The notes below the pieces were generated by a model, which searched no databases, was not told the DNA's origin, and worked only from the letters and a program-made list of their open reading frames with translations. A program made the position numbers and the translations under genes. Source: Acidobacteriota bacterium (GTDB lineage Bacteria > Acidobacteriota > Terriglobia > Terriglobales > Acidobacteriaceae). From it: a DNA stretch of 63,058 nt. The stretch spans positions 1 to 63,058 of the forward strand of contig JAJXZT010000041.1 of NCBI GenBank assembly GCA_021779935.1. Direction: 5' to 3'. Of this stretch, positions 18,490 through 29,744 are shown one piece after another; the first letter of the stretch is position 1; each line of letters opens with the position of its first letter.

Positions 18490-20331
18490 GTGAGTGCCAA
18501 TAGTTCGAAAGGCGGCACGAGTGACGATTCCGCCGTGGAAATGCAGCAGCCGAGTTCCTCTCACGTCCATTCGGCGGTGAGAGACCGGCTGCTTCTTATA
18601 TCTTTGCTGGCCGTGGTAGTCGGGTTGATGGGCGGCCTTGTGGCAGAGGGGTTGCTTCGCACCATCAACCTCCTTACGAATTTCTTCTTCTTTCAAAAAA
18701 TCTCAATCAGCAATCCGCAGGCGATGGCGCTGGGCCATTGGTGGATGATACTGCTGCCTGCCGTCGGCGGATTCCTGGTCGGGCTGATCGTGCAGTATTT
18801 CTCGCCGGAGATCAAGGGCGACGGCATTCCCGAGGCGATGGCAGTGGTGCTGACGAACCGCAGCATCGTCAAGCCGCGAGTTGGATTCTTCAAGCCGTTG
18901 AGCGCAGCCATCACGGTTGGGACGGGCGGTCCGTTCGGCGCCGAGGGACCAATCATCCAGACGGGCGGAGCGCTGGGCTCGATTCTGAGCCAGTTCTTTT
19001 CTTCCTCGCCTTCGGAGCGGCGCACGCTGCTGGCGTGTGGTGCGGCGGCCGGACTGGCCGGAGTCTTCAAGACCCCGTTTGCCGGCGTGATGATCGCGGT
19101 GGAATTGCTGGTGTTCGAGTTCCGTGCGCGCTCCTTCATTCCGATCGCCATTGCGTCGGCCACGGGGACGATGGTTGCCATGGCATTCCGCGGAGCGGAT
19201 GCTGTGTTTCCGCTCAAAACAGACTTTCATTTCCACCTGCTGGAGCTGCCGTTTTTCCTCGTGCTCGGTGTGCTCTGCGCCGGGTTGGCGTGGGTGATGA
19301 CCCGGACGCTTTACATCTGCGAGGACTTCTTCGAGCACATGACGGAGCACTGGAAGGTGTGGTTCCCGCTCGTCCCGGCGCTGGGGGGACTGGTGGTGGG
19401 AGGAATCGCATGGTTCTATCCGCAGGTGCTGGGGACGGGGTACGCGGTGATTGCCGACGTGCTGGCGAAGCCGCATCCGATGCACTTGCTGGTGGGAATC
19501 GGGCTGGCGAAGCTGCTGGCGTTTGGCGTCGCGCTGGGCTCGGGATGCTCGGGTGGAACCTTTGCTCCGGCGCTGATGATCGGCGGCAGTCTGGGCGCGG
19601 CCTATGGCTCCGTGGTGCATATGATTCTGCCTTCCTCCTCGTCCATCGGTCTCTACGGCATGGTGGCGACAGCGGCGCTATTCGGCAGCGTGTACAGGGC
19701 GACGCCGAGTGCGATCCTGTTCATGCTGGAAGTGACGGGAGCATACAACGCCATGCTGCCGGTCTTCCTAGTGGCGGTGGTTGCCGACCTGGCGGTGCAT
19801 CACTTCATGCGGACGACGATCAATACCGAGCGGCTGGTGCGCAGGGGAACTCTGGTTCCGGAGGCCTACAGCGTGGACCCGATGAAGCTGGTGCGGGTCC
19901 GGGACATCATGAGTCCGGAACTCGAATCCGTGCGGAAAGACCGCAAGGTGGGCGAGTTCGTGGCCGACGTGATCCATCACAGCGTTGTGCCAGTGGTGGA
20001 CGCGCAGGACCGTTATGTCGGAGTGCTGCACAGAGCCAGGCTGGTGGAAGCCAGCGAGACGACAGAGGCCGGAGAACTGACGGAGCATGCGTATCCGACG
20101 GTGTACGAAGACGACGTGGTTCACGACGTCGTGGTGCGCCTGCTGAAAGACGGATACAAAGCGTTTCCGGTGCTCGATCGCAAGACGGGCGATCTTGTGG
20201 GCATGGTGACGGCGTTCGACGTGCTAAAGAGCAAGAACTGGGAAATCGCCCAGGAGATGCCGGAGCCGGGCCGATTGTGGGGCCTGGCGATGGCGCGCTT
20301 CAACACCCGGAAGAGCCACGGAGCCGAGTAA
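18490..20331 (+). CDS. CLC family chloride channel/transporter with CBS pair
   Basis: A 613-aa ClC protein. About ten transmembrane segments occupy residues 30-455. Pore motifs are GDGIPEAM (GSGIP position), GTGGPFGAEGPIIQTGG (GREGP position, with the gating glutamate present) and GSGCSGGTFAPALMIGG (GxFxP). Residues about 485-600 form two CBS domains (VRDIMSPELESVRKD and YPTVYEDDVVHDVVVRLLKDG), which bind adenine nucleotides and tune transport. The gating Glu allows either Cl-/H+ exchange or channel activity. I chose GTG 18490; an ATG at 18541 is an alternative. It is followed by a strong terminator. Confidence 0.92.
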   Translation: MSANSSKGGTSDDSAVEMQQPSSSHVHSAVRDRLLLISLLAVVVGLMGGLVAEGLLRTINLLTNFFFFQKISISNPQAMALGHWWMILLPAVGGFLVGLIVQYFSPEIKGDGIPEAMAVVLTNRSIVKPRVGFFKPLSAAITVGTGGPFGAEGPIIQTGGALGSILSQFFSSSPSERRTLLACGAAAGLAGVFKTPFAGVMIAVELLVFEFRARSFIPIAIASATGTMVAMAFRGADAVFPLKTDFHFHLLELPFFLVLGVLCAGLAWVMTRTLYICEDFFEHMTEHWKVWFPLVPALGGLVVGGIAWFYPQVLGTGYAVIADVLAKPHPMHLLVGIGLAKLLAFGVALGSGCSGGTFAPALMIGGSLGAAYGSVVHMILPSSSSIGLYGMVATAALFGSVYRATPSAILFMLEVTGAYNAMLPVFLVAVVADLAVHHFMRTTINTERLVRRGTLVPEAYSVDPMKLVRVRDIMSPELESVRKDRKVGEFVADVIHHSVVPVVDAQDRYVGVLHRARLVEASETTEAGELTEHAYPTVYEDDVVHDVVVRLLKDGYKAFPVLDRKTGDLVGMVTAFDVLKSKNWEIAQEMPEPGRLWGLAMARFNTRKSHGAE

Positions 20332-20347
20332 GCGGAAGGCAAAAAAT

Positions 20348-20370
20348 AAGGCCGGAGCGTCCGGCCTTTT
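20348..20370. terminator. intrinsic terminator after the CLC gene
   Basis: aaggccgga - gcg - tccggcctt then tt: a perfect 9-bp stem with A-tract on the left and T-tract on the right, so it can work in both directions, also for the convergent glutaredoxin gene. Confidence 0.85.
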
Positions 20371-20452
20371 ATCAGGAGTGTCTCCCACTTATACGACCAT
20401 CGATCGGAGGAGCGATGGATTCTGTTGCTGCCGCAGCAGCGAAAATTCTGGG

Positions 20453-20710
20453 CTAGGCGTTGTTAATGCCGAGCAACTGGCTCATCTCTTCGTAAAGGAA
20501 TCCGCGTCCGGGCTGATAGGGTTGCACCCATTTGCCATCGACGACGAACTGCGGAATGGCCCGCTTGCCAGTCTGACGAATGACCTCTTCGGCGGCGCCG
20601 GGCGTCGCTTCAATGTCCACTTCCGTGAAGGGAATGTTGTGTTTCTGCAGGAAACGCTTGGCTTCACGGCAGTCCGGGCACCAGGTCGATGAGTAAACAA
20701 TCAGTTCCAT
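20453..20710 (-). CDS. glutaredoxin/NrdH-like thiol-disulfide protein
   Basis: An 85-aa thioredoxin-fold protein with the active site WCPDC at about residues 10-14 (CxxC) and the cis-Pro motif KRAIPQFVVDGKWV, where glutaredoxins have TVP. It reduces disulfides with glutathione, mycothiol-like thiols or thioredoxin reductase. I start at MELIVYSS (20710) since the upstream extension is not conserved in this family. The end, LYEEMSQLLGI, matches glutaredoxin helix 3. Confidence 0.9.
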   Translation of the reverse strand: MELIVYSSTWCPDCREAKRFLQKHNIPFTEVDIEATPGAAEEVIRQTGKRAIPQFVVDGKWVQPYQPGRGFLYEEMSQLLGINNA

Positions 20711-21824
20711 GCTAAGTAGATGCAAATCCAACGAGAAACGGTGCGACTCGCGGCATCCCACGAACGAGTAGCAAGCTGAAAGTGGGATATGCCCCCGGTC
20801 TGTACGATCCCCGAGTTGCCCCCTCCCCCTATTTACCGATACTTTGTTTTCAGATAGTTAGAAGATTTCCTTTGTAAATATTACAAAACAAAGGGGTTAA
20901 ATGCCATATATTACAAAACAAAGCAGTTAGCTGTTGGCTTTTAGCTCTTAGCGAGCAAAAACGTCGTCAGTCGCTGGTTGTCGGTCGTCGGCGAGACAGG
21001 CTGCTGAGCTACTAAGCTGGTGAGCGAGAATCCAGCTACAAGCTGCAAGCAGGACAACGGCAAAACCAGAAGCAAAGGCAAAAGCAAAATGCATGGATCC
21101 TGAGCCAAAAGCGGGCTCAGGATGACACCCTCTCAAAAAGAACGCAGATCCAACGGCAAAAGCCCGCGCTGGGCGGGCCTGTTGATTTGTCTCTCTATAT
21201 CCAGTGTGACACAAGGGAGGGGGAAAAGGTGACATCGAATTCGAAACTCTATTTGCCGTGTTTTCAAATAGCTGGGAGAAATGTGTGACCAGGAACATCT
21301 TGACGTGTGATGAAGAAGTCACGAGTCGCTAGTCGCGAGTCACTAACAGCAAAGGCAAAGGATCACCACGAAGGACACAAAGGGACACGGAGGAAAGACA
21401 AAGGATATACGGAGAGGCCCCGACCTGCCCCATCGTGTTGCAAACTGTGTGACAAGGGCAGGGCACGAAACGTCCGATCAATAACGGGGAAAGTGGGCCG
21501 CCCGCCAAAGGGTTCCCGCGTTACCGTCCAACAGCAGGCGTGAACGTTGATCGGATAAGGCGATGTATCGATAGCTATCTGCATGTGGCACCTGTGCCCC
21601 CGAGTCGACAGTCTGGATTCGCACTTGTCAGCGTGACAGACGCATTCCTAGGCGCTTGAAATCACTGCGAATTCATTTGGACAACGGGGAGAGAGATGGT
21701 AGCGTGCGGCGGTGAAATTCGTGGCGGGCAACCACAACCGAGTGCTCGCCCGGTTCCACGGTGCTCGCTGCGGTACAGAGCATTCAGCTTCCGTAAAACA
21801 CTTGCGGGCGGAAAGGAACTTGGT
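20711..21824. other. long intergenic region without a convincing gene
   Basis: About 1.1 kb. It holds a 17-bp palindrome (20871-20887), two 16-bp direct repeats (20878-20893 and 20908-20923), a hairpin agcccgc-gctgg-gcgggcct (21161-21180), a translated-repeat reading frame (21307-21543) rejected as a gene, and a family C repeat (21428-21460). No promoter or RNA gene is recognised with confidence. Confidence 0.5.
20871..20923. repeat. TTTGTAA-N3-TTACAAA palindrome and 16-bp direct repeat
   Basis: TTTGTAA (20871-20877) and TTACAAA (20881-20887) form a 7-bp inverted repeat. The 16-mer ATATTACAAAACAAAG occurs at 20878-20893 and again at 20908-20923, 30 bp apart. This looks like a two-site regulator-binding region, but it is not placed before an obvious gene. 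Confidence 0.4.
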
Positions 21825-22226
21825 ATGAAAATAAATGCCTGTAAGGTAACCGTGTTTTTTTTGTTTGGCCTGTTGGCTAGTAGTTTAGTAGCACAAGATA
21901 CTTGTCCCTACCCGGTGTACAAGTCTTTGTCGTGTGATGACGGTCAAGGGTGCAAGCAGACGCGGGTAGTTTCAGACTGTAGTGGCCCAAAATCGGCGAA
22001 TAAGTGCCAGCTTGGCGGCTATACCATACTTTGTTGTGGTGAACCGCTTTCCTTCGCAGAATCGGTGGGCCCCTGTAGTGGCAACGGGGGACCAAGCCCG
22101 GCCCTGCTGAAAGAGTTGAAAAGCCAACCTCTTATCATTCGTGCTCGACTTTACTTGCCAAGTTGCGGGGGCTCCTTTGAACCCTTAATGCGAGCTGCGT
22201 CTGCGGTGGGAGTCCGAAACCAATGA
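21825..22226 (+). CDS. secreted cysteine-rich protein (hypothetical)
   Basis: A 133-aa protein with a signal peptide (MKINACKVTVFFLFGLLASS, cleavage probably after LVA). The mature part has about ten cysteines (DTCPYP, SCDDGQGCKQ, DCSG, KCQLGG, LCCGEP, PCSGN, PSCGG), so it is likely disulfide-rich and extracellular or periplasmic. The ATG follows aaggaa. Its stop overlaps the ATG of the next gene (ATGA), so the two are co-translated. No family is recognised. Confidence 0.6.
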   Translation: MKINACKVTVFFLFGLLASSLVAQDTCPYPVYKSLSCDDGQGCKQTRVVSDCSGPKSANKCQLGGYTILCCGEPLSFAESVGPCSGNGGPSPALLKELKSQPLIIRARLYLPSCGGSFEPLMRAASAVGVRNQ

Positions 22227-23251
22227 TTCGCTCCAGATTCTTTGTTCTGCTGTTCGCATGTGCATTTGGCTCTCTGGTACGTGTGGCGGTTGCACAGACG
22301 TTGAGTCTGGCACCTACGTCCGTTTTTGTACTTCCGTCTGAATGGCGTCATCCGTTGTACCTGCCGGTGAGATGTGATGGCGATGGAAACTATTACTTTC
22401 GGGAATATGAGTCGGGAGCAAATGCCAGTCCGGTCCTGAAGGCCAGTCCGAGAGTTGACCACGTGACAAGGTTCTCAGTGGATTCTGACTCCGGGTTAAA
22501 AGGCGGAGCCGTGCAAGATTTTGCCATCGGGGTGGATGGGACAGTGTACGAACTGGTGCAATTGGGCAACGACGTCGAAATCGTCGAGTTCTCCGAAGAT
22601 GGGCATCCGAACAGCAAAATAGGACTTGAGAAGCAATTTTGGGCGACTCATTTTGCTGTCTTCGATCGCGGCGATGAGTTCCTGGTGGCGGGTTCCGCAT
22701 TGCCCATCAAAGGAGGTCCACCACCCAAGCTCGTTACGGCGATATTCGACCGTGCTGGCAGAGTCATTCGGACCTTGGTGCTTCCGCATGATCCGGCTGA
22801 AATCAAGGCCCCGAAAGCGAATGAGAAAAGGCCAGCAAACTACCTTTCAGATCAAGGAATACTCCCTCTGGTACTGGGCGACACACAAACTGACGGTCGT
22901 GGAAACTTGTTTATACTGCGAGCTTCCACGCCTCCGATCGTCTACATGGCCGATAGCGCGGGGCATCTCGTGCGGACGATAACGGCTATTCCGCCAGAAC
23001 CCGGAATGCAAGTGGGAGTGATGCACGTCTGGAACGGACAACTCGCATTGTTGTTTCAGAAGAGCGATGCAGAAGGACAGATTGAGAAGCGAACGATGCT
23101 CGTTCTCGACACGACAACCGGCCACAAGCTTGAAGAATACTTCGTGCCAGAATCCCTAGGAGCTGCCTTTGCCTGCTACACGGGCGAAGACTTTGGTTTT
23201 GTGACAACGAAGGAAGGCAAGCTTGCTATTCAGACTGCAAAACCCGAGTAA
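22223..23251 (+). CDS. secreted beta-propeller-like protein (hypothetical)
   Basis: A 342-aa protein with a signal peptide (about 1-24, ending VAVAQ). Repeating strand patterns such as DFAIGVDGTVYELVQLG and FVVFDRGDEFLVAGS-like segments suggest a six- or seven-blade propeller similar to NHL or 6-bladed folds. It overlaps the stop of the upstream Cys-rich gene by 4 bp (ATGA), which suggests coordinated secretion. The substrate is unknown. Confidence 0.6.
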   Translation: MIRSRFFVLLFACAFGSLVRVAVAQTLSLAPTSVFVLPSEWRHPLYLPVRCDGDGNYYFREYESGANASPVLKASPRVDHVTRFSVDSDSGLKGGAVQDFAIGVDGTVYELVQLGNDVEIVEFSEDGHPNSKIGLEKQFWATHFAVFDRGDEFLVAGSALPIKGGPPPKLVTAIFDRAGRVIRTLVLPHDPAEIKAPKANEKRPANYLSDQGILPLVLGDTQTDGRGNLFILRASTPPIVYMADSAGHLVRTITAIPPEPGMQVGVMHVWNGQLALLFQKSDAEGQIEKRTMLVLDTTTGHKLEEYFVPESLGAAFACYTGEDFGFVTTKEGKLAIQTAKPE

Positions 23252-23255
23252 TTGA

Positions 23256-23296
23256 TTTCCCATGCAAGCAACAGCGGAAGCTTGCATGGGCCACCC
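23256..23296 (-). repeat. REP-like palindrome, family B, copy 3 (inverted)
   Basis: On the minus strand gggtggcccatgcaagc ... gcttgcatgggaaa, matching 4208-4245. It lies directly behind the stop codon of the propeller gene. Confidence 0.7.
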
Positions 23297-23321
23297 AGAT
23301 GGGGCACCTGCAACTCAACCA

Positions 23322-23726
23322 TCAGTGCTGCGTGAGGAATTTCCGGTACTCATAATCCTGGAGTGTCTTGAGGCGCGTGCCGGGGGCGCCGGTACAGTCG
23401 CCAGTGTCGGCGCTGCAAGTGTTGAGCCAGAGGATTCGCCGCGAGAGAAGGTCGACGACCTCGAAGCTCCAGAACGAAGGCCCGAAGGTTGTCACCTTGC
23501 CGAGGCAACTATTCCGAGCAGTGTCATAACTTACTTCATTGACGGTTGCCGATGTAGTTCTGTCGGAGATGTCGTTCTCGTATTGCTTGGCAATACGCAG
23601 GCAATCGGCATTATGGGCGAAGGCGATTCTGCCGGAACGCTCGCGCCAGTACTGGTATCCACCGGCGGCCCCAATCCCCACGACAAAACCCATGATGAAT
23701 AGCAAGACGGCAATCGGACGGGTCAT
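23322..23726 (-). CDS. membrane-anchored hypothetical protein
   Basis: A 134-aa protein with one N-terminal transmembrane helix or uncleaved signal (about 5-25, AVLLFIMGFVVGIGAAGGY) and a soluble part with four cysteines (NADCLRIAK, RNSCLGKV, LNTCSADTGDCTG), possibly two disulfides. No family is recognised. It stands alone, convergent with the propeller gene. Confidence 0.55.
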   Translation of the reverse strand: MTRPIAVLLFIMGFVVGIGAAGGYQYWRERSGRIAFAHNADCLRIAKQYENDISDRTTSATVNEVSYDTARNSCLGKVTTFGPSFWSFEVVDLLSRRILWLNTCSADTGDCTGAPGTRLKTLQDYEYRKFLTQH

Positions 23727-23798
23727 GATGAGCTATTTTACGCAAGGCCTGCGTTAAGAAGGAAGTTTCGAGTTTCCAGTTTCGAGCAGAAGCAACAA

Positions 23799-23832
23799 CC
23801 CCATCCTGTTGCCAACAGCGGGCGACAAGGGT
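23799..23832 (-). repeat. dispersed repeat, family C
   Basis: ccccatcctgttgccaacag followed by cgggcgacaagggt. The same sequence, in either orientation, occurs near 124-156, 4252-4283 and 21428-21460. Confidence 0.55.
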
Positions 23833-23877
23833 CGGGCACGAGAAAAGGGGAGCTTCGAGCTTCAAGAAAGCAAAAGG

Positions 23878-23903
23878 AAAGCCGCCGGGTGACCGGCGGC
23901 TTT
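23878..23903 (-). terminator. clpC terminator
   Basis: aaagccgccgg - gtga - ccggcggcttt: a perfect 11-bp stem 35 bp after the clpC stop. Confidence 0.8.
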
Positions 23904-23937
23904 GTAATCGGACGCGGCCAGGTTCGACCGCGAGGCG

Positions 23938-26388
<2,451 letters not shown>

Positions 26389-26660
26389 GGTATATCTCCG
26401 CGGCCCCCTTCTCATTGGGCCGGCCCACAAAGCCGGATCGCCCAACGAGCGGGAACCCTGCTCCCCTACCTCACCCCTGGGAATTCCGGCACAGAAAAGC
26501 GAACCGGAAACCCGCTACAAGCGTCAACCTTCGGGCGCTCGCAACCACTACAACAACACCTACTCCACACGGTTGCGCGGCGGCAACGTACTCACGCCGG
26601 CCAACCAATACCCGATCCTTACAGTGCACGCGGAGGTCATGCCATCCGCGACAACAAAAT

Positions 26661-27365
26661 TTACGCCGGCAGCGACTCCGGTTGCACCTCCTCGACTCGT
26701 CCGCTGTGCAAGGCAAGTACGCGATTACACCGGCGGGCAAAGGCGAGGTTGTGGGTGACAATCAGGGAGGTGAGCTGGTAGCCGGTATGCAGCCTGGCGA
26801 TCAAATCAAAAACCGCTTCGGCGGTTCGATTATCAAGATCGCCGGTGGGCTCATCCGCCATAAGCACCTTGGGCCGGGTGACGAGCGCCCGTGCGAGTGA
26901 AACACGCTGCTGCTCGCCGCCGGAAAGTTCGCCGGAGCGGTGATGGCCGCGGTCGGACAATCCAACTTCAGCAAGCCAGTGCGCCGCTTCTTCCTCGGCC
27001 TTTTTCTTTACCATGCCGCGCAACAGCAAAGGCATGGCGATATTCTCAATCGCGGTGAACTCCGGCAGCAGGTAATGAAACTGCCAAACGAAGCCCAACT
27101 CACGGTTGCGGAACTCGGCGGCGGCATCATCGGACAGCTTTCGCAGGCTGAGGTTGGCAAAGTGCACCTCACCCTCCGTGGCGCTATCAAGCGCACCAAG
27201 AATGTGGAGGAGCGAACTTTTTCCAGACCCAGACTCGCCGACAATGGCCAGCATTTCTCCCTTCCGCACCTGGAAGGACAGGTTTTCAAAGAGCACCAAA
27301 TCCGAATGACCGGAACGGAAGACTTTCTTCAAGCCTTCAACCCGGAGGATTTCGTCATTAATCAT
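26661..27365 (-). CDS. lolD: lipoprotein-releasing ABC transporter ATPase
   Basis: A 234-aa ABC ATPase: Walker [10 protein letters not shown]-loop [12 protein letters not shown], signature [15 protein letters not shown], Walker [13 protein letters not shown] and H-loop SLIVTHN. It resembles LolD/MacB-type exporters that power FtsX-fold permeases, and the upstream neighbour is exactly such a permease, so lipoprotein release from the inner membrane is the most likely role. The start is ambiguous: [11 protein letters not shown] at 27365 or an ATG at 27395. The gap to the permease gene is about 200 bp, so separate transcription is possible. Confidence 0.9.
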   Translation of the reverse strand: MINDEILRVEGLKKVFRSGHSDLVLFENLSFQVRKGEMLAIVGESGSGKSSLLHILGALDSATEGEVHFANLSLRKLSDDAAAEFRNRELGFVWQFHYLLPEFTAIENIAMPLLLRGMVKKKAEEEAAHWLAEVGLSDRGHHRSGELSGGEQQRVSLARALVTRPKVLMADEPTGDLDNRTAEAVFDLIARLHTGYQLTSLIVTHNLAFARRCNRVLALHSGRVEEVQPESLPA

Positions 27366-27571
27366 TGGATGCAGTGGCCCATTCCTCCGCTTCACATTTC
27401 ACCGGAACCTTAAGTAACGCATCGACTTAAGACCGGAATGGAACTGCTAAGAATTAGAACACGGACGGGAGGGAAAGAGTTCATCCTTTTTAGGGCAGAA
27501 ACGTTAGTTCTTTCTGGGGATGGTACACACAAAGATGGTGCACGGAAATTGCACAAAAACGCAGCGAAATG

Positions 27572-28909
27572 TCACTCGTAGCGCAAAGCCTCGGCTGGCA
27601 GGACTTTTGCGGCGGAGTAGGAAGGATAGATGGTGGCGACGAAGGAAATGACGAGAGCGACGACGGAGACAAGAACACCGTCAATGAGGCGCGGCGCAAA
27701 GGGAACGTAGTCGATGGAGTAGACCTGAGCGGAGAGAGAGAACAAGTGATAGTGTCCGGCGAGAAGCGAAACGGAATAACCGACGATGAGTCCGATGACG
27801 GTTCCGATGATGCCGATGAGCATTCCCTGGAGGATGAAGACATTGCGCACCTGACGACGGCGAGCTCCCATGGAAACAAGCACGGCAACGTCGCGAGTTT
27901 TTTCCATCACCATCATGATGAGCGAGATGAGGATATTGAGCGCGGCAACGAGGACGATGAGTCCGATGGAAATAAAGGTGACAATGCGCTCAAGCCGCAA
28001 GGCGTGAAAGAGCGCGCGGTTCTGCTCCATCCAGTTGGTGGACATGAAGCCGGAGCCGGCAACTTTCTGGAGCTCGTTGCCGATTTCACCCGCCTTATAA
28101 ATATCGTCAACCTTGAATTCAATGGTGGAGACGACATTGCCGAGTCCGAAGAGATTCTGCGAGTCGGCAAGGCTGATGAGCGCCCAGGAAGAGTCGTAAT
28201 CGTAGAAGCCCGATTCGAATACCCCGACAACCTTGAAGCGCATGTACTTGGGAACGATGCCGAAGGGAGTGAGTTCTCCCTGGGGACTGGTGACGAGGAC
28301 GACGGAGCCAACGGTGGCGCCGAGATCGTCGGCCATGTCCTTGCCGAGGATGATGGGCGGCATCGCCTTAAGACGCTCGTGCAAGCCGGCAATGGACGAA
28401 GGATTGTTCAGCTCGGAATTCCTGGCACTCTCGTTGACGGGTATTGCGGCCTCGCGGCGGCGGGCATCGGCTTCCTTTTGCGACTGCACGAGCGCATCGT
28501 AAGAGCCAATCTTTACGGAGTCGAGCAACTGGCTGACACGGCGCTCACGGTCGGGAAGGATGCCCTTGAGGATGGCTCCCTTGGCGCGTGCTCCGCGAGA
28601 GATGAGGACCTGCTCGTAAATGGCAGGAGCAGAGGCGACGATGTGCGGCTGCTGGTCGAGCTTCGCTTCCAGGGTGTTCCAGTTCTGGATGCCGTCGTTT
28701 TCGACGCGCATGAGATTGACGTGGGAGATGGAGCCGAGAAGACGATTCTGGAGGTCGAGGCGGAATCCGTTGTTGACGGCAAGCGCAATGATGAGCGAGG
28801 CGACTCCGGCGGCGACACCGATAACCGAGATGACGGTGATGATGCCAATGACGGCCTGTCTGCGCTTGGCGCGCAGATAACGGGCGGCGACGAAGAGTTC
28901 GAATCGCAT
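27572..28909 (-). CDS. lipoprotein-releasing system permease (LolC/LolE family)
   Basis: A 445-aa FtsX-fold permease. One transmembrane helix near the N-terminus (about 20-50) precedes a periplasmic domain of about 200 aa, then three further helices in the C-terminal half. The N-terminus MRFELFVAARYLRAKRRQAV and LNIFISLIMMVMEKTRDVAVL-like region around residue 320 are typical of LolC/LolE. Only one permease gene is visible, suggesting a LolCE-like fused role (homodimer) as in many non-gammaproteobacteria. It works with the LolD ATPase encoded next to it to move outer-membrane lipoproteins onto LolA. Confidence 0.9.
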   Translation of the reverse strand: MRFELFVAARYLRAKRRQAVIGIITVISVIGVAAGVASLIIALAVNNGFRLDLQNRLLGSISHVNLMRVENDGIQNWNTLEAKLDQQPHIVASAPAIYEQVLISRGARAKGAILKGILPDRERRVSQLLDSVKIGSYDALVQSQKEADARRREAAIPVNESARNSELNNPSSIAGLHERLKAMPPIILGKDMADDLGATVGSVVLVTSPQGELTPFGIVPKYMRFKVVGVFESGFYDYDSSWALISLADSQNLFGLGNVVSTIEFKVDDIYKAGEIGNELQKVAGSGFMSTNWMEQNRALFHALRLERIVTFISIGLIVLVAALNILISLIMMVMEKTRDVAVLVSMGARRRQVRNVFILQGMLIGIIGTVIGLIVGYSVSLLAGHYHLFSLSAQVYSIDYVPFAPRLIDGVLVSVVALVISFVATIYPSYSAAKVLPAEALRYE

Positions 28910-29036
28910 GAGCAGGTACCAGGTGCTAGTCGCTAGTCAAAATCGCTCGGGACGGAGATCAAGTCACGAGTCGCAAGTGACAAGAAATGATTATAGATGG
29001 TGGGAGCGGGAGAGTGGCTGGCGAGGGTGGCACTCG

Positions 29037-29612
29037 TCACCAAAGGCGAGGAAGAATGGCGGGGACACGAGTGGCGTAATCGACGTAATCGCGACCGAAA
29101 CGCTGGCGAAGTTCGCGCTCTTCGAGGGGAATCATGATGGCGCCGGTGACAATGGCGAAGGCGGTCATGGCAAAAGTGGCGACGGTGCCGGTGCCGATGC
29201 TCCAACCAAGGAGCGTGCAGAGGTGTCCGAGGTAGACGGGGTGGCGGACGATGCCGTGAACACCGGTGGAAACGACGGTCTGCTCGTGCTGCTCGGGATG
29301 GATTTCATGCTTGCCGATGAGCCGGTCGAGAGAGAATGAACGGCCGGCGTGGGAATACATGTAGAGCGAGACGCACCAGAGAAGCGCGGAGATGGCCCAC
29401 GTCCAAGGGGCGCGATAGAGAACCATGTGACGAAAAGGATCGGTGAGAGTCCAGGCAATGACCCAGAGGAGCATCCAGAGCGGGGCGAGGAGCTTGAACT
29501 TGAAGCGCGCGCTGCGCCAGCGGTGAATGAACGGATGCACGAGCAGCCAGTAACAGGGAATGGTGCCTTCAATGCCGCAGATGAGCCATCCAAGGTCGTG
29601 CAGAACCCACAT
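29037..29612 (-). CDS. membrane methyltransferase, ICMT/PEMT-like
   Basis: A 191-aa membrane protein with about five helices. The C-terminal motif GIVRHPVYLGHLCTLLGWSIGTG followed by EERELRQRFGRDYVDYATRVPAILP is the S-adenosylmethionine-binding signature of isoprenylcysteine carboxyl methyltransferase and phospholipid N-methyltransferase families. The substrate in bacteria is unknown, often a lipid or small membrane compound. The upstream DNA lacks a ribosome binding site. It sits between the Lol genes and the propeller gene, all on the minus strand. Confidence 0.85.
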   Translation of the reverse strand: MWVLHDLGWLICGIEGTIPCYWLLVHPFIHRWRSARFKFKLLAPLWMLLWVIAWTLTDPFRHMVLYRAPWTWAISALLWCVSLYMYSHAGRSFSLDRLIGKHEIHPEQHEQTVVSTGVHGIVRHPVYLGHLCTLLGWSIGTGTVATFAMTAFAIVTGAIMIPLEERELRQRFGRDYVDYATRVPAILPRLW

Positions 29613-29675
29613 GGAGGAATTTTAGCAGGAGGAAAGTTTCGAGTTTCAAGTTTCGAGTTTCGAGAAAGAACAAAC

Positions 29676-29728
29676 GCGAGTGCCCCACGTTATCGTCAGA
29701 AGAAGGACGCGAACGTGGGGCACGCGAG
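29676..29728. repeat. palindromic intergenic repeat
   Basis: gtgccccacgtt (29680-29691) with aacgtggggcac (29712-29723): a 12-bp exact stem, with matching flanks gcga/cgcg. Similar to REP families in the window; it may also terminate the propeller gene transcript. Confidence 0.55.
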
Positions 29729-29744
29729 TTTGTTCATCGAGGGA

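Noticed and set aside
18738-20456. 572-codon frame over the CLC gene
   Set aside because: Same-strand shadow frame, Arg/Gly-rich; the CLC motifs are in the accepted frame.
21307-21543. Possible 78-aa protein
   Set aside because: It translates a low-complexity repeat (cacgaaggacacaaagggacacgg) found in intergenic DNA; no ribosome binding site.
29676-29728. Operator for the membrane methyltransferase
   Set aside because: Its sequence resembles the window's other dispersed palindromes, so a repeat is the simpler reading.
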